64,000 bases of DNA, taken from Pseudomonas oryzae. Lineage in GTDB: Bacteria; Pseudomonadota; Gammaproteobacteria; Pseudomonadales; Pseudomonadaceae. Shown here one piece after another: positions 9,163-18,937 of the stretch. A model generated the notes under the pieces. The model was given only the letters and a program-made list of their open reading frames with translations, had not been told where the DNA came from and searched no databases. The stretch spans positions 1,903,001 to 1,967,000 of the forward strand of contig NZ_LT629751.1 in NCBI RefSeq assembly GCF_900104805.1. The letters are read 5' to 3'. The position numbers were made by a program, and so were the translations under genes. Within the stretch, counting starts at the first letter, position 1; every line of letters starts with the position of its first letter.

Positions 9163-9182
9163 GGCACATTGAGGGACCAACC

Positions 9183-10406
9183 ATGCGCCTGATCCACACT
9201 TCCGACTGGCACCTGGGGCAGACCCTGCACGGCCAGGACCGCGACTACGAGCACGCCGCCTTCCTGACCTGGCTGCTCGACATCCTGGTGGAGCAGCGGG
9301 CCGACGCCCTGCTGATCGCCGGTGACATCTTCGACACCGTCAACCCGCCGCTGAAAGCCCAGGAGCGCCTGTACGACTTCATCGTCAGCGCCCATCAGCG
9401 CCTGCCGCAGCTGGACATCGTGATGATCGCCGGCAACCACGACTCCGGCGGACGGATCGAGCTGCCGGCGCCGTTGATGCGCCGCCTCAACGCCCACGCC
9501 CTCGGCCGCGTCGAGTGGCTGGACGAGGACGCGCTGGACAGCGACCGCCTGCTGCTGCCGCTCCATCGCGAGAACGGCGAGATCGGCGCCTGGTGCCTGG
9601 CGCTGCCGTTCCTGCGCCCGGCCGAGGTCACCGGCGGCGCGGTGGGCGACGACTACCTGGCCGGCATCGAGCGGGTGCACCGCGAGCTGATCGCCGCCGC
9701 CGAGAGGCGGCGCGCGCCGCAGCAGGCGCTGGTGGCGGTGAGCCACGCGCACATGGCCGGGGCGGCGGTATCCGAGGATTCCGAGCGCAACATCGTCATC
9801 GGCAACGCCGAGGCGCTGCCGGCCAGCCTGTTTCCCGAGGCGGTGGCCTACGTCGCCCTCGGCCACCTGCACAAGCCGCAGCAGGTCGCAGGTCAACCAC
9901 GCATCCGCTACAGCGGCGCGCCGCTGCCGCTGTCGTTCGCCGAGGTCAACTACCCGCACCAGGTGCTGCGCATCGAGCTGGACGGCGCGGGTCTAGGCAG
10001 CGTCGAGCCTCTGCGCGTGCCGCGCGCGGTGGAGATGCTGCGCGTCGGCCCGGCGAGCCTCGCCTCGGTGCTGGAACAGCTCGCTGCCCTGCCCGCTTCC
10101 GATGTGCCGCGCGAACGCCAGCCCTGGCTGGAGGTGCGCGTGCAGCTGGAGCAGCCGCAGCCCGACCTGCGCCAGCAGATCGAAGCGGCGCTGGACGGCA
10201 AGGGCTGCCGGCTGGTGCGCATCGCCAGCGAATACCTTGGCCGCGGCGAGGAAGCCGCCCCGCTGGTCGGCCTCGACCAGCTCGACCCGCAGGAGCTGTT
10301 CCGCCGCAGCTGGCAGGCCGAATACGGCAGCGAGGCCGACGCCCAGGTGCTGGAGGATTTCCTGACCCTGCTGCAGACCGTGGAACTCGAAGGAGAGCCG
10401 GCATGA
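9183..10406 (+). CDS. sbcD: Nuclease SbcCD subunit D (Mre11-type)
   Basis: The 407-residue calcineurin-like phosphoesterase subunit of SbcCD opens DNA hairpins and trims blocked double-strand ends. The metal-binding motifs appear in order: TSDWHLG (Asp8, His10), LLIAGDIFDT, IAGNHDSGG, VSHAHM and ALGHLHKPQ. A C-terminal capping domain follows. The length matches the family. The stop overlaps the sbcC start by 4 bp (ATGA). Confidence 0.95.
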   Translation: MRLIHTSDWHLGQTLHGQDRDYEHAAFLTWLLDILVEQRADALLIAGDIFDTVNPPLKAQERLYDFIVSAHQRLPQLDIVMIAGNHDSGGRIELPAPLMRRLNAHALGRVEWLDEDALDSDRLLLPLHRENGEIGAWCLALPFLRPAEVTGGAVGDDYLAGIERVHRELIAAAERRRAPQQALVAVSHAHMAGAAVSEDSERNIVIGNAEALPASLFPEAVAYVALGHLHKPQQVAGQPRIRYSGAPLPLSFAEVNYPHQVLRIELDGAGLGSVEPLRVPRAVEMLRVGPASLASVLEQLAALPASDVPRERQPWLEVRVQLEQPQPDLRQQIEAALDGKGCRLVRIASEYLGRGEEAAPLVGLDQLDPQELFRRSWQAEYGSEADAQVLEDFLTLLQTVELEGEPA

Positions 10407-13400
10407 AGATCCTCGCCATCCGCCTGAAGAACCTCGCCTCGCTGGCCGGCGAGCAGCAGGTCGACTTCACCAGCGAGCCGCTGGCCAGCGCCGGGCTGTT
10501 CGCCATCACAGGGCCGACCGGCGCCGGCAAGAGCACCCTGCTCGACGCCCTGTGCCTGGCGCTGTTCGGCGAGACGCCGCGCCTGCAGCACGCCCGGGCC
10601 GCCCTCAAGGTGCCGGACGGCAGCGACAACGAGGCGCTCGGCAGCGACGACGGGCGCAACCTGCTGCGCCGCGGCGCCAGCGGCGGCTTTGCCGAGGTCG
10701 ATTTCGTCGGCGTCGACGGCAAGCGCTACCGCGCGCGCTGGGAAGTGCGCCGCGCCCGCGACAAGGCCAGCGGCAAGCTGCAGAACAGCCAGCAGAGCCT
10801 GCGCGACCTGGACGGCGACCAGCTGCTGGCCACCGCCAAGCGCGAGTTCGCCGAGCAGATGGAGCAGCGCCTGGGCCTCAACCTGCAGCAGTTCACCCGC
10901 GCCGTGCTGCTGGCGCAGAGCGAGTTCAGCGCCTTCCTCAAGGCCGACGACAACCAGCGCGGCGAACTGCTGGAGAAGCTCACCGACACCGGCGTGTACA
11001 GCCGCATCGGCAAGGCCGCCTACGCCGCCGCCAAGCGCGCCCGCGAAGCGCTGGAAGTGCTGGAGCGCGAGGCCGGCGGTATCCGCCCGCTGGCCGTGGA
11101 CGAACGCACGGCGCTGGAGCAGCAGCACGCTGAGGCCGCGAGCCGGCTCAAGGCCGAGCAGGCCGCCCTGCAGCATCTGCAGCAGCAGCGCCAGTGGCTG
11201 GTCGAGCGCGAGCGCCTGCAGGCCGAGCAGCAGGCCGCGCAGGGCCAGCTCGACGCCGCCCGCACCGCGCAGGAAAACCTCGCCGGCGAACGCCAGACCC
11301 TCGCCCTGCTCGAACAGCTCGCCCCCGAACGGCACCGCTTCGCCCGCCAGGCCGAGCTGGGACCGCTGCTGGCCGGGCTGGACAGCGACCTGCAGCGCCA
11401 TGGCGAGCAACAGCAGGCGCTGCAGCAGCGCCTGGGCCAACTGGAGACGGCCGCCAGCGCCAGCCACGCGCAGGCGCAGGCCGCCGAGCAGGCCCGCCAG
11501 CAGGCCGCGCCGCTGCTCGCCCAGGCGCATACCGAAGAACAGCGCCTGAGCGAACTGCAGCAGGAACTGGCCCGAGCCCGGCAGGCCGAGCAGCAGGCGC
11601 ACGGCGAAGCCACCGAGGGCGAACGGCAGCTGACCGAATTGCAGGCTCGCCAGCACGCGCTGGCCAGCCAACAGACCGCGCTGGCCGGGCGCCTGCAGCA
11701 CAGCGCCGCCCTGCACGCTCTGTGCGCCGCCTGGGACGGCCATCGCCCGCGCCTGCAGCAGGCCGTGCAGCTGGCCAACCGTCTGCAGCAGGGCCGTGGC
11801 GAGCTGCCGGCGCTGGAGCAGGCGGCCCACGACGCGCAGGAACTCCGCGCCGCCGCACAGCGGCAGCTCGCCGAACTGCAGCAGCGACTGGGCGGCGACA
11901 GCCCCGCCGAGCAGCTCGAGCGCCTGCAGCCACAGCTCGACGCCTGGCGCCCGCGCCTGCACAGCCTCGACCAGACACAACGCCACTGGCAACGCCGCGA
12001 GGAACTGGCCAGCGGCCTGGCCGCCGTGCAGGCGCACAGCGCCAAATGCCAGGCCGAGCGCGAGCGGTGCGTGGCCAACGGCAAGGCGGTCGCCACCCAG
12101 CTGCAGGGCGCCGAGCAGGCGCTCAAGCTCACCCTCGAACTGCTGGAGCGTCAGCGCCTGGCGCGCAGCGCCAGCGTCGAGGCACTGCGCGCGCAGCTGC
12201 AGGACGGCGAGCCCTGCCCGGTGTGCGGCAGCGCCGAGCATCCCTGGCACCACGGCGATGCGCTGCTCGCCGCCCTCGCCAGCCAGGACGAGGCCGAAGC
12301 CACGCGGGCTGGCCAGCAGGTCGACGAACTCAAGGAGCAGCGCGCCGGGCTGGCCGCCGAATACAAGGCGCTGGAGCGCCAGCTGGGCGAAGCGGAGCAG
12401 GAACGGGCGCGCATCGGCGCCGAGCTCGAGCGCCTGGACGCCATGCTCGCCAGCCAGACCGAACTGCTGGCCCAGCCGGTCGCGCAGCGCAGCGCCTGGC
12501 TGAGCGGGCAACTGGCCGAGCTGCGCCAGTCCATCCAGCAGGCCGAGCAGCACCAGGGCGAACTGCTGGCCCAGCAGCGGCGCAGCGAACAGCTGCAGGA
12601 GCAGCTACGGGCGACCGAGAAGGCCGACGAGACGGCGCGCCAGCAACTTGAGCAGCAGCGCCAGCAACTGGCCGACGACCAGCAGCGCCTGGACGCCGAA
12701 CTGCAGGCCTTCGCCGCCCTGCTGCCCGGCGACTGGCTGAGCCGCTGGCAGGAGGAGCCGGCGCGCACCTTCATGGAGCTGGATCGCCAGGTCGCCGAGC
12801 GCCTGCAGCAGCTGGACGAGCAGCGCGAACTGAGCGAGGAGCACCAGCAGCGGCAGACTGTGCTGGAGCAGGAGCGCCTACGTCAGGACCAGCGCCAGCA
12901 GCAGCTGCAGGCCACTGGCGAGCGCCTCGCCGAACTGCAGACCCGCCGCCAGCAGGCCGAGGCCAACCTCCTCCAGTGCCTGGGCGAGCAGCCCAGCGCC
13001 ACCGCCTGGCAACACCAACTGGAGCAGGCGGAAAGCCAGGCCCGCGCCACCGCCAACGCCGCCGGCGAGGCGCTGCAGCAGGCCCGCCAGCAGCAGATCC
13101 GCCTCGCCGGCGAGGAACACAACCTGCGCCAGCGCCAGCAGGCGCTGCACACCGAGCAGACCGAACTGGCGCGCGAACTGGCCGCCTGGCGCGCCGGCCA
13201 TCCGCAGCTGGACGACGCCAGCCTGGCCGCCCTGCTGGCCCGCCCGGCCGGCGATCTTGCCCTGCTGCGCGCGCAGCTCAAGGCCGCCGAGGACGCCGTC
13301 ACCCAGGGCCGGGTGCGCCTGGACGAACGCAGCCAGCAACTGGCCGCGCACCTGGCCAAGGTAAGCGAAGCGCCCGAGCCGGCTGTACTGGAGCAGGCGC

Positions 13401-14038
13401 TGGACCAGCAGCACCAGCGCTGCGAGCAGGCCGAGCAGCAGGCCACCGACCTGCGCGCCTCGCTGGTCGAGGACGACCGCCGCCGCCAGCAGAGCCGCGA
13501 GCTGCTCGAACGCATCGCCGCCGCGCAGGCCGAACACCTGCGCTGGGGCCGCATCAGCGCGCTGATCGGATCGGCCGACGGCGCCACCTTCCGCAAGATC
13601 GCCCAGGGCTACAACCTCGACCTGCTGGTGCAGCACGCCAACCTGCAGCTGCGCCAGCTGGCCCGGCGCTACCGCCTGCAGCGCGGCGGCAGCGCGCTGG
13701 GCCTCTTGGTGCTGGATACCGAGATGGGCGACGAGCTGCGCTCGGTGCACTCGCTGTCCGGCGGCGAGACCTTCCTGGTCTCGCTGGCGCTGGCGCTGGG
13801 CCTGGCGTCGATGGCGTCGAGCAAGCTGCGCATCGAGTCGCTGTTCATCGACGAGGGCTTCGGCAGCCTCGACCCCGAGTCGCTGCAGCTGGCCATGGAC
13901 GCGCTGGACAACCTGCAGGCGCAGGGGCGCAAGGTGGCGGTGATCTCCCACGTGCAGGAGATGCACGAGCGCATCCCGGTGCAGATCCGCGTGCAGCGCC
14001 AAGGCAACGGGGCGAGCACGCTACGCGTGGTCTCGTAG
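10403..14038 (+). CDS. sbcC: Exonuclease subunit SbcC (Rad50-type ATPase)
   Basis: This 1211-residue SMC-like ATPase partners SbcD. The N-terminal half-domain has Walker A GPTGAGKST (Lys43) and a Q-loop region (LLAQSEFSAFL). A very long Gln/Glu/Ala-rich coiled coil is folded at the zinc hook CPVC (Cys605, Cys608). The C-terminal half carries the ABC signature LSGGETFLVSLALALG and Walker B IESLFIDEGFGSLD. The zinc hook joins two complexes. Codon use in the coiled coil is extremely biased to CAG/CTG, giving many spurious reading frames in this region. Confidence 0.95.
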   Translation: MKILAIRLKNLASLAGEQQVDFTSEPLASAGLFAITGPTGAGKSTLLDALCLALFGETPRLQHARAALKVPDGSDNEALGSDDGRNLLRRGASGGFAEVDFVGVDGKRYRARWEVRRARDKASGKLQNSQQSLRDLDGDQLLATAKREFAEQMEQRLGLNLQQFTRAVLLAQSEFSAFLKADDNQRGELLEKLTDTGVYSRIGKAAYAAAKRAREALEVLEREAGGIRPLAVDERTALEQQHAEAASRLKAEQAALQHLQQQRQWLVERERLQAEQQAAQGQLDAARTAQENLAGERQTLALLEQLAPERHRFARQAELGPLLAGLDSDLQRHGEQQQALQQRLGQLETAASASHAQAQAAEQARQQAAPLLAQAHTEEQRLSELQQELARARQAEQQAHGEATEGERQLTELQARQHALASQQTALAGRLQHSAALHALCAAWDGHRPRLQQAVQLANRLQQGRGELPALEQAAHDAQELRAAAQRQLAELQQRLGGDSPAEQLERLQPQLDAWRPRLHSLDQTQRHWQRREELASGLAAVQAHSAKCQAERERCVANGKAVATQLQGAEQALKLTLELLERQRLARSASVEALRAQLQDGEPCPVCGSAEHPWHHGDALLAALASQDEAEATRAGQQVDELKEQRAGLAAEYKALERQLGEAEQERARIGAELERLDAMLASQTELLAQPVAQRSAWLSGQLAELRQSIQQAEQHQGELLAQQRRSEQLQEQLRATEKADETARQQLEQQRQQLADDQQRLDAELQAFAALLPGDWLSRWQEEPARTFMELDRQVAERLQQLDEQRELSEEHQQRQTVLEQERLRQDQRQQQLQATGERLAELQTRRQQAEANLLQCLGEQPSATAWQHQLEQAESQARATANAAGEALQQARQQQIRLAGEEHNLRQRQQALHTEQTELARELAAWRAGHPQLDDASLAALLARPAGDLALLRAQLKAAEDAVTQGRVRLDERSQQLAAHLAKVSEAPEPAVLEQALDQQHQRCEQAEQQATDLRASLVEDDRRRQQSRELLERIAAAQAEHLRWGRISALIGSADGATFRKIAQGYNLDLLVQHANLQLRQLARRYRLQRGGSALGLLVLDTEMGDELRSVHSLSGGETFLVSLALALGLASMASSKLRIESLFIDEGFGSLDPESLQLAMDALDNLQAQGRKVAVISHVQEMHERIPVQIRVQRQGNGASTLRVVS

Positions 14039-14059
14039 CGCCAAGGGCAGGAAGGTAGG

Positions 14060-14188
14060 ATGGGAAACTGCCGCAGGCATTTCCCACCATGCGCGTCCGA
14101 CGGTTGTGGAAATCGCTGCGCAAGTTTTCCACGGGGTAGCCATCCACCTCGTGGTTCTGCTGTAGGGGCGAATGAATTCGCCTCTACC
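14060..14188. repeat. Cluster of small palindromic repeats between sbcC and fdsD
   Basis: The sbcC-fdsD gap holds three adjacent imperfect palindromes. One is TGGGAAA (14061-14067) with TTTCCCA (14080-14086) around a GC loop. The second is GTGGAAA (14106-14112) with TTTCCAC (14126-14132). The third, at 14160-14188, reads CTGTAGGGGCGAATGAATTC then GCCTCTAC, and is a degenerate copy of the palindrome at 19677-19737. The pattern resembles dispersed REP-like elements of Pseudomonas intergenic regions. The first hairpins could also aid termination of the two convergent genes. Confidence 0.6.
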
Positions 14189-14289
14189 AAGAGCCCCTGG
14201 CCTCCATGCCCGGGCCATGGCCCGCGAGAAAGCCGCCACCGCGCTCCCGCCTGGGCGGGAGCGACGGGGCACGGCCTCTGCCGGGCGCC

Positions 14290-14511
14290 CTAGACCTTCG
14301 CCCCCGCCCCCGTCAGCGCCGCCTGCACCAGCGGGTGCAGGTCGGCGCCGTGGTGTTCCTCCTGCCAGACCGTCAGCTCGCGGCGCATCGCCGGGGTCCA
14401 GAAGCTCTGCAGGTGCTGGCGCACGCCCTGCACGGCCAGGTCCTTGTCCGGTTCGCTGGCGAAGTACTGGGCGATCTGGTTGGCCATCTTGATCAGGTTG
14501 TCGGTGCTCAT
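14290..14511 (-). CDS. fdsD: Formate dehydrogenase delta subunit FdsD
   Basis: This 73-residue protein matches the small FdsD family. It has the opening STDNLIKMANQIAQYFAS, the helix VQGVRQHLQSFWTPAMRREL and the end HPLVQAAL. FdsD is needed for maturation or stability of soluble NAD-dependent formate dehydrogenases. Its ATG overlaps the fdsA stop by 4 bp. It is the last gene of the operon. Confidence 0.92.
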   Translation of the reverse strand: MSTDNLIKMANQIAQYFASEPDKDLAVQGVRQHLQSFWTPAMRRELTVWQEEHHGADLHPLVQAALTGAGAKV

Positions 14512-17381
14512 CGGCGTCCCTCCGCTTTCTCGGCGCGGCGGCGTTCCTGCAACAGGCGCCGCTGTTCGTCACTGAACTCCTGGTAGCGCTTCTGCCACTC
14601 GGAAGGCTGGTAGACCCGCGTGACTTCCACCGCCGTGACCTTGTATTCCGGGCAGTTGGTGGCCCAGTCGGAGTTGTCGGTGGTGATCACGTTGGCTCCC
14701 GATTCGGGGAAGTGGAAGGTGGTGTACACCACCCCCGGCGCCACCCGCTCGGAAACCTTGGCGCGCAGCACCGTCTGCCCGGCGCGGCTGCCCACGCCGA
14801 CCCAGTCGCCGTCGTGGATGCCGCGGCTCTCGGCGTCGCTGGGGTGGATCTCCAGGCGGTCCTCCTCGTGCCAGGCGACGTTGTCGGTGCGCCGGGTCTG
14901 CGCGCCGACGTTGTACTGGCTGAGGATGCGCCCGGTGGTCAGCAGCAGCGGGTAGCGGCTGTTGACCTTCTCCTCGGTAGGCACGTAGCCGGTAAGCATG
15001 AAGCGCCCCTTGCCGCGCACGAACTCCTCGATGTGCATGGTCGGCGTGCCATCCGGCGCGGCGTCGTTGCACGGCCACTGCAGGCTGCCATGGCGATCGA
15101 GTTCGGTGTAGCTGACCCGGGTGAAGGTGGGGGTCAAGCGCGCGATCTCGTCCATGATCTCCGACGGATGCCGGTAGTCCATCTTGTAGCCCAGGGCATT
15201 GGCCAGCAGCTGGGTAGCTTCCCAGTCGGCCAAGCCACCCAGCGGATCCATCACCTTGCGCACGCGCGAGATGCGTCGCTCGGCGTTGGTGAAGGTGCCG
15301 TCCTTCTCCAGGAACGAGCTGCCCGGCAGGAACACGTGGGCGAACTTGGCGGTTTCGTTTAGGAAGATGTCCTGCACCACCACGCATTCCATGGCAGACA
15401 GCGCCGCTGTGACGTGCTGGGTGTTGGGATCGCTCTGGGCGATGTCCTCGCCGTGGCAGTAGAGGCCCTTGAAGGTGCCGCCCAGGGCCGCCTCGAACAT
15501 GTTGGGGATGCGCAGGCCCGGATCGGGTTGCAGGGTCACGCCCCAGGCCTGCTCGAACTGGTCACGCACGGCGTCGTTGGAGACGTGGCGGTAGCCCGGC
15601 AGCTCGTGGGGGAAGGAGCCCATGTCGCAGGAGCCCTGGACGTTGTTCTGGCCGCGCAGCGGGTTCACCCCGACGCCCTCGCGGCCGATGTTGCCGGTGG
15701 CCATGGCGAGGTTGGCGATGCCCATCACCGCGGTACTGCCCTGGCTGTGCTCGGTGACGCCCAGGCCGTAGTAGATCGCCGCGTTGCCGCCGGTGGCGTA
15801 CAGCCGGGCGGCCTCGCGGATCTGCTCGGCGGGCACGCCGCACACCGGGCCGAGGGCCTCCGGCGAGTTCTCCGGCAGGCTGACGAAGTCGCGCCAGTGG
15901 GCGAAGGCTGCCGCTTCGCAGCGCTCCTCGACGAAGCGCTGGTCGACCAGTTCTTCGCTGACGATGACGTGGGCCAGGGCGTTGAGCATGGCCACGTTGG
16001 TGCCCGGACGCAGCTGCAGGTGCAGCTCGGCGCGGGCGTGGGGCGAATCCACCAGGTCGATGCGCCGCGGATCGATGACGATCAGCCGCGCGCCCTGCCG
16101 CAGGCGCTTCTTGAGCAGGGAACCGAACACCGGGTGGGCGTCGGTGGGGTTGGCGCCGATCACCAGGATGACGTCGGCCTGCAGCACCGAGTCGAAGCTC
16201 TGGGTGCCGGCGGACTCGCCGAGGGTCTGCTTGAGGCCGTAGCCGGTGGGCGAGTGGCAGACGCGGGCGCAGGTATCGACGTTGTTGTTGCCGAAGCCGG
16301 CGCGGATCAGCTTCTGCACCAGGTAGGTTTCTTCGTTGGTGCAGCGGCTGGAGGTGATGCCGCCGATGGAGTCGCGCCCGTACTTGAGCTGGATGCGGCG
16401 GAACTCGCCGGCCGCATAGTTGACCGCTTCTTCCCAGCTGACTTCCTGCCAGGGGTCGTCGATGCTCTTGCGGATCATCGGCTTGGTGATGCGGTCGGGG
16501 TGAGTGGCATAGCCCCAGGCGAAGCGGCCCTTGACGCAGGCGTGGCCGTGGTTGGCCTGGCCGTTCTTGTCCGGGACCATGCGTACCAGTTGCTCGCCCT
16601 TCATCTCGGCGCGCAACGAGCAGCCCACGCCGCAGTAGGCGCAGGTGGTGACCACGCTGCGCTCGGCCTGACCGATCGCCACCACGCTCTTTTCCATCAG
16701 CGTCGCGGTCGGGCAGGCCTCCACGCAGGCGCCGCAGGACACGCACTCGGAGTCGAGGAAGTCCTCGCCGCCGGCCGCCTTCACCCGCGAGTCGAAGCCG
16801 CGACCTTCGATGGTCAGGGCGAAGGTGCCCTGGATTTCCTCGCAGGCGCGCACGCAGCGGCTGCAGACGATGCACTTGCTCGGGTCGTACTCGAAATACG
16901 GGTTGGAGACGTCCTTGGCCTCGTCCAGGTGGTTGGCGCCCTCGTAGCCGTAGCGCACCTCGCGCAGGCCCACCTGGCCGGCCACGGTCTGCAGTTCGCA
17001 GTTGCCGTTGGCCGGACAGGTCAGGCAGTCCAACGGGTGGTCGGAGATGTACAGCTCCATCACGTTGCGGCGCAGGCCGGCCAGTTTCGGCGTCTGGGTG
17101 CGCACTACCATGCCTTCAGCCACCGGCGTGGTGCAGGAGGCCGGGTAGCCGCGCATGCCCTCGATTTCCACCACGCACATCCGACAGGAGCCGAAGGCCT
17201 CCAGGCTGTCGGTGGCGCACAGTTTGGGAATGCTGGTACCGAGCAGCGCCGCGGCGCGCATCACCGAGGTGCCGGCGGGCACGCTGATTTCGCGGCCGTC
17301 GATGCTCAGGCTGACCTGCACCTCGCTGTCGCGGGCGGGGGTGCCGAGATCGTCGGTGGCGGGGTCGAAGATGTTGATCAT
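14508..17381 (-). CDS. fdsA: NAD-dependent formate dehydrogenase, molybdopterin subunit FdsA
   Basis: The 957-residue catalytic subunit oxidises formate to CO2. Near the N-terminus it has a 2Fe-2S domain (CATDSLEAFGSCRMC) and a His-ligated cluster motif (HPLDCLTCPANGNC). Two 4Fe-4S motifs follow (CIVCSRCVRAC and CVSCGACVEAC). The molybdopterin domain starts with its own cluster motif CAYCGVGC and has the catalytic Cys-His in RVCHSPT. A molydopterin-dinucleotide-binding C-terminal domain ends the protein. The start is ATG 17381, overlapping the fdsB stop by 4 bp. Electrons would flow from the Mo centre through these clusters to FdsB. Confidence 0.95.
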   Translation of the reverse strand: MINIFDPATDDLGTPARDSEVQVSLSIDGREISVPAGTSVMRAAALLGTSIPKLCATDSLEAFGSCRMCVVEIEGMRGYPASCTTPVAEGMVVRTQTPKLAGLRRNVMELYISDHPLDCLTCPANGNCELQTVAGQVGLREVRYGYEGANHLDEAKDVSNPYFEYDPSKCIVCSRCVRACEEIQGTFALTIEGRGFDSRVKAAGGEDFLDSECVSCGACVEACPTATLMEKSVVAIGQAERSVVTTCAYCGVGCSLRAEMKGEQLVRMVPDKNGQANHGHACVKGRFAWGYATHPDRITKPMIRKSIDDPWQEVSWEEAVNYAAGEFRRIQLKYGRDSIGGITSSRCTNEETYLVQKLIRAGFGNNNVDTCARVCHSPTGYGLKQTLGESAGTQSFDSVLQADVILVIGANPTDAHPVFGSLLKKRLRQGARLIVIDPRRIDLVDSPHARAELHLQLRPGTNVAMLNALAHVIVSEELVDQRFVEERCEAAAFAHWRDFVSLPENSPEALGPVCGVPAEQIREAARLYATGGNAAIYYGLGVTEHSQGSTAVMGIANLAMATGNIGREGVGVNPLRGQNNVQGSCDMGSFPHELPGYRHVSNDAVRDQFEQAWGVTLQPDPGLRIPNMFEAALGGTFKGLYCHGEDIAQSDPNTQHVTAALSAMECVVVQDIFLNETAKFAHVFLPGSSFLEKDGTFTNAERRISRVRKVMDPLGGLADWEATQLLANALGYKMDYRHPSEIMDEIARLTPTFTRVSYTELDRHGSLQWPCNDAAPDGTPTMHIEEFVRGKGRFMLTGYVPTEEKVNSRYPLLLTTGRILSQYNVGAQTRRTDNVAWHEEDRLEIHPSDAESRGIHDGDWVGVGSRAGQTVLRAKVSERVAPGVVYTTFHFPESGANVITTDNSDWATNCPEYKVTAVEVTRVYQPSEWQKRYQEFSDEQRRLLQERRRAEKAEGRR

Positions 17382-18937
17382 TGGTCGGCCTCCGGGGTCT
17401 GCAGACCGAAGTCGGCGGGGAAGTGCTTGAGGGCGCTGGTCACCGGGTAGGCGGTCATGCCGCCCATGGCGCAGAGCGAGCCGTAGGTCATGGTGTCGCA
17501 GAGGTCTTTGAGCAATTCGGCCTGCTCCTCGCGGGCGGTGATGTCGGTGGCGGCGATCAGCCGCTCCACCACTTCCACGCCACGGGTCGAGCCGATCCGG
17601 CACGGCGTGCACTTGCCGCAGGATTCCTCGGCGCAGAACTGCATGGCGAAACGCGCCATCTGCGCCATGTTCAGGGTGTCGTCGGCCACCACCACCCCAC
17701 CGTGGCCGAGCATCGCACCCATCGCGGCGAAGGCCTCGTAGTCCAGCGGGGTGTCGAACTGCGCTGGCGGCACCCAGGCGCCCAGCGGGCCGCCGACCTG
17801 CGCGGCCTTCAGCGGTCGGCCGCTGGCGGTGCCGCCGCCGTAGCCTTCCACCAGCTCACGCAGGGTCAGGCCGAAGGCGCGCTCCACCAGGCCGCCATGA
17901 CGGATGTTGCCGGCCAGCTGGAAGGGCATGGTGCCGAGCGAGCGGCCCATGCCGAAGTCGCGGTAGAACTGCGCGCCGCGGGCAAGGATCACCGGCACCG
18001 AGGTCAGGGTGAGCACGTTGTGCACCAGGGTCGGCTGGCCGAACAGGCCCTGCAGCGCCGGCAGCGGCGGCTTGGCGCGCACCAGGCCGCGCTTGCCTTC
18101 CAGCGAATCGAGCAGCGCGGTTTCCTCGCCGCAGATGTAGGCGCCGGCGCCGACGCGCACCTCGAGGTCGAAGGCGCGGCCGCTGCCGGCCACGTCGGCG
18201 CCGAGATAGCCGGCGTCACGGGCGATGTCGATGGCCGCGCGCAGGGTTGCCACCGCCTGCGGGTATTCGGAGCGCACGTAGATGTAGCCGAGGGTCGCGC
18301 CGACGGCGAGGCCGGCGATGGTCATGCCCTCGATCAGCAGGAAGGGGTCGCCCTCCATCTGCATGCGGTCGGCGAAGGTGCCGGAGTCGCCTTCATCGGC
18401 ATTGCACACCACGTACTTCTGAGAAGCGGTGGCTCCGCGCACGGTGCGCCACTTGATGCCGGCCGGGAAGGCCGCACCACCGCGGCCGCGCAGGCCGGAA
18501 TCGAGCACGGCGGCGACGATGTCATCGCCGTCCAGGGCGATGGCGTTGGTCAGCCCTTCGAAGCCGCCATGGGCACGGTAGTCGTCCAGGGACAGCGGGC
18601 GGGTGATGCCGGCGCGGGCGAACAGCAGGCGCTGCTGGCTCTTCAGGTAGGGAATCTCCTCCACCGGCCCCAGGGCCAGCGGATGGGCGCTGGCGTCGCC
18701 TTGCAGGGCATCGAGCAGGGACGGCACGTCTTCCGGGGTGACCGGGCCGAAACCCAGGCGGCCGGCAGGGCTGTCCAGCTCGACCAGCGGCTCCAGCCAG
18801 AACAGGCCGCGCGAGCTGGTGCGCTGGATGTCCAGCGGCAGATTGCGGCGCGCAGCTTCGCGAGCCAGGGCGTCGGCCACGTCGTCGGCGCCGACCGCGC
18901 GGGCGACGGAATCACAGGGGATGCACAGCTTCAGCAT
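17378..18937 (-). CDS. fdsB: NAD-dependent formate dehydrogenase, flavoprotein subunit FdsB
   Basis: The 519-residue diaphorase subunit is related to NuoF and carries FMN and the NAD site. An N-terminal thioredoxin-like region (about 1-115) precedes the NuoF core. The flavin/NADH loop GLRGRGGAAFPAGIKW and the segment CNADEGDSGTFADR are present. The C-terminal 4Fe-4S motif CGKCTPCR is followed by a further Cys in GSLCAMGG. The start is ATG 18937, overlapping the fdsG stop region by 7 bp. Confidence 0.95.
   Translation of the reverse strand: MLKLCIPCDSVARAVGADDVADALAREAARRNLPLDIQRTSSRGLFWLEPLVELDSPAGRLGFGPVTPEDVPSLLDALQGDASAHPLALGPVEEIPYLKSQQRLLFARAGITRPLSLDDYRAHGGFEGLTNAIALDGDDIVAAVLDSGLRGRGGAAFPAGIKWRTVRGATASQKYVVCNADEGDSGTFADRMQMEGDPFLLIEGMTIAGLAVGATLGYIYVRSEYPQAVATLRAAIDIARDAGYLGADVAGSGRAFDLEVRVGAGAYICGEETALLDSLEGKRGLVRAKPPLPALQGLFGQPTLVHNVLTLTSVPVILARGAQFYRDFGMGRSLGTMPFQLAGNIRHGGLVERAFGLTLRELVEGYGGGTASGRPLKAAQVGGPLGAWVPPAQFDTPLDYEAFAAMGAMLGHGGVVVADDTLNMAQMARFAMQFCAEESCGKCTPCRIGSTRGVEVVERLIAATDITAREEQAELLKDLCDTMTYGSLCAMGGMTAYPVTSALKHFPADFGLQTPEADQ

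Noticed and set aside
6448-9180. A 910-codon minus-strand frame overlapping gspE and the TraX-like gene
   Set aside because: It runs out of frame with gspE, whose ATPase motifs are intact. The product is Arg/Gln-rich low complexity.
10403-14038. SbcC considered as the missing ABC ATPase of the secretion locus
   Set aside because: It is a Rad50-type ATPase with a zinc hook, no membrane domain, and is operonic with sbcD.
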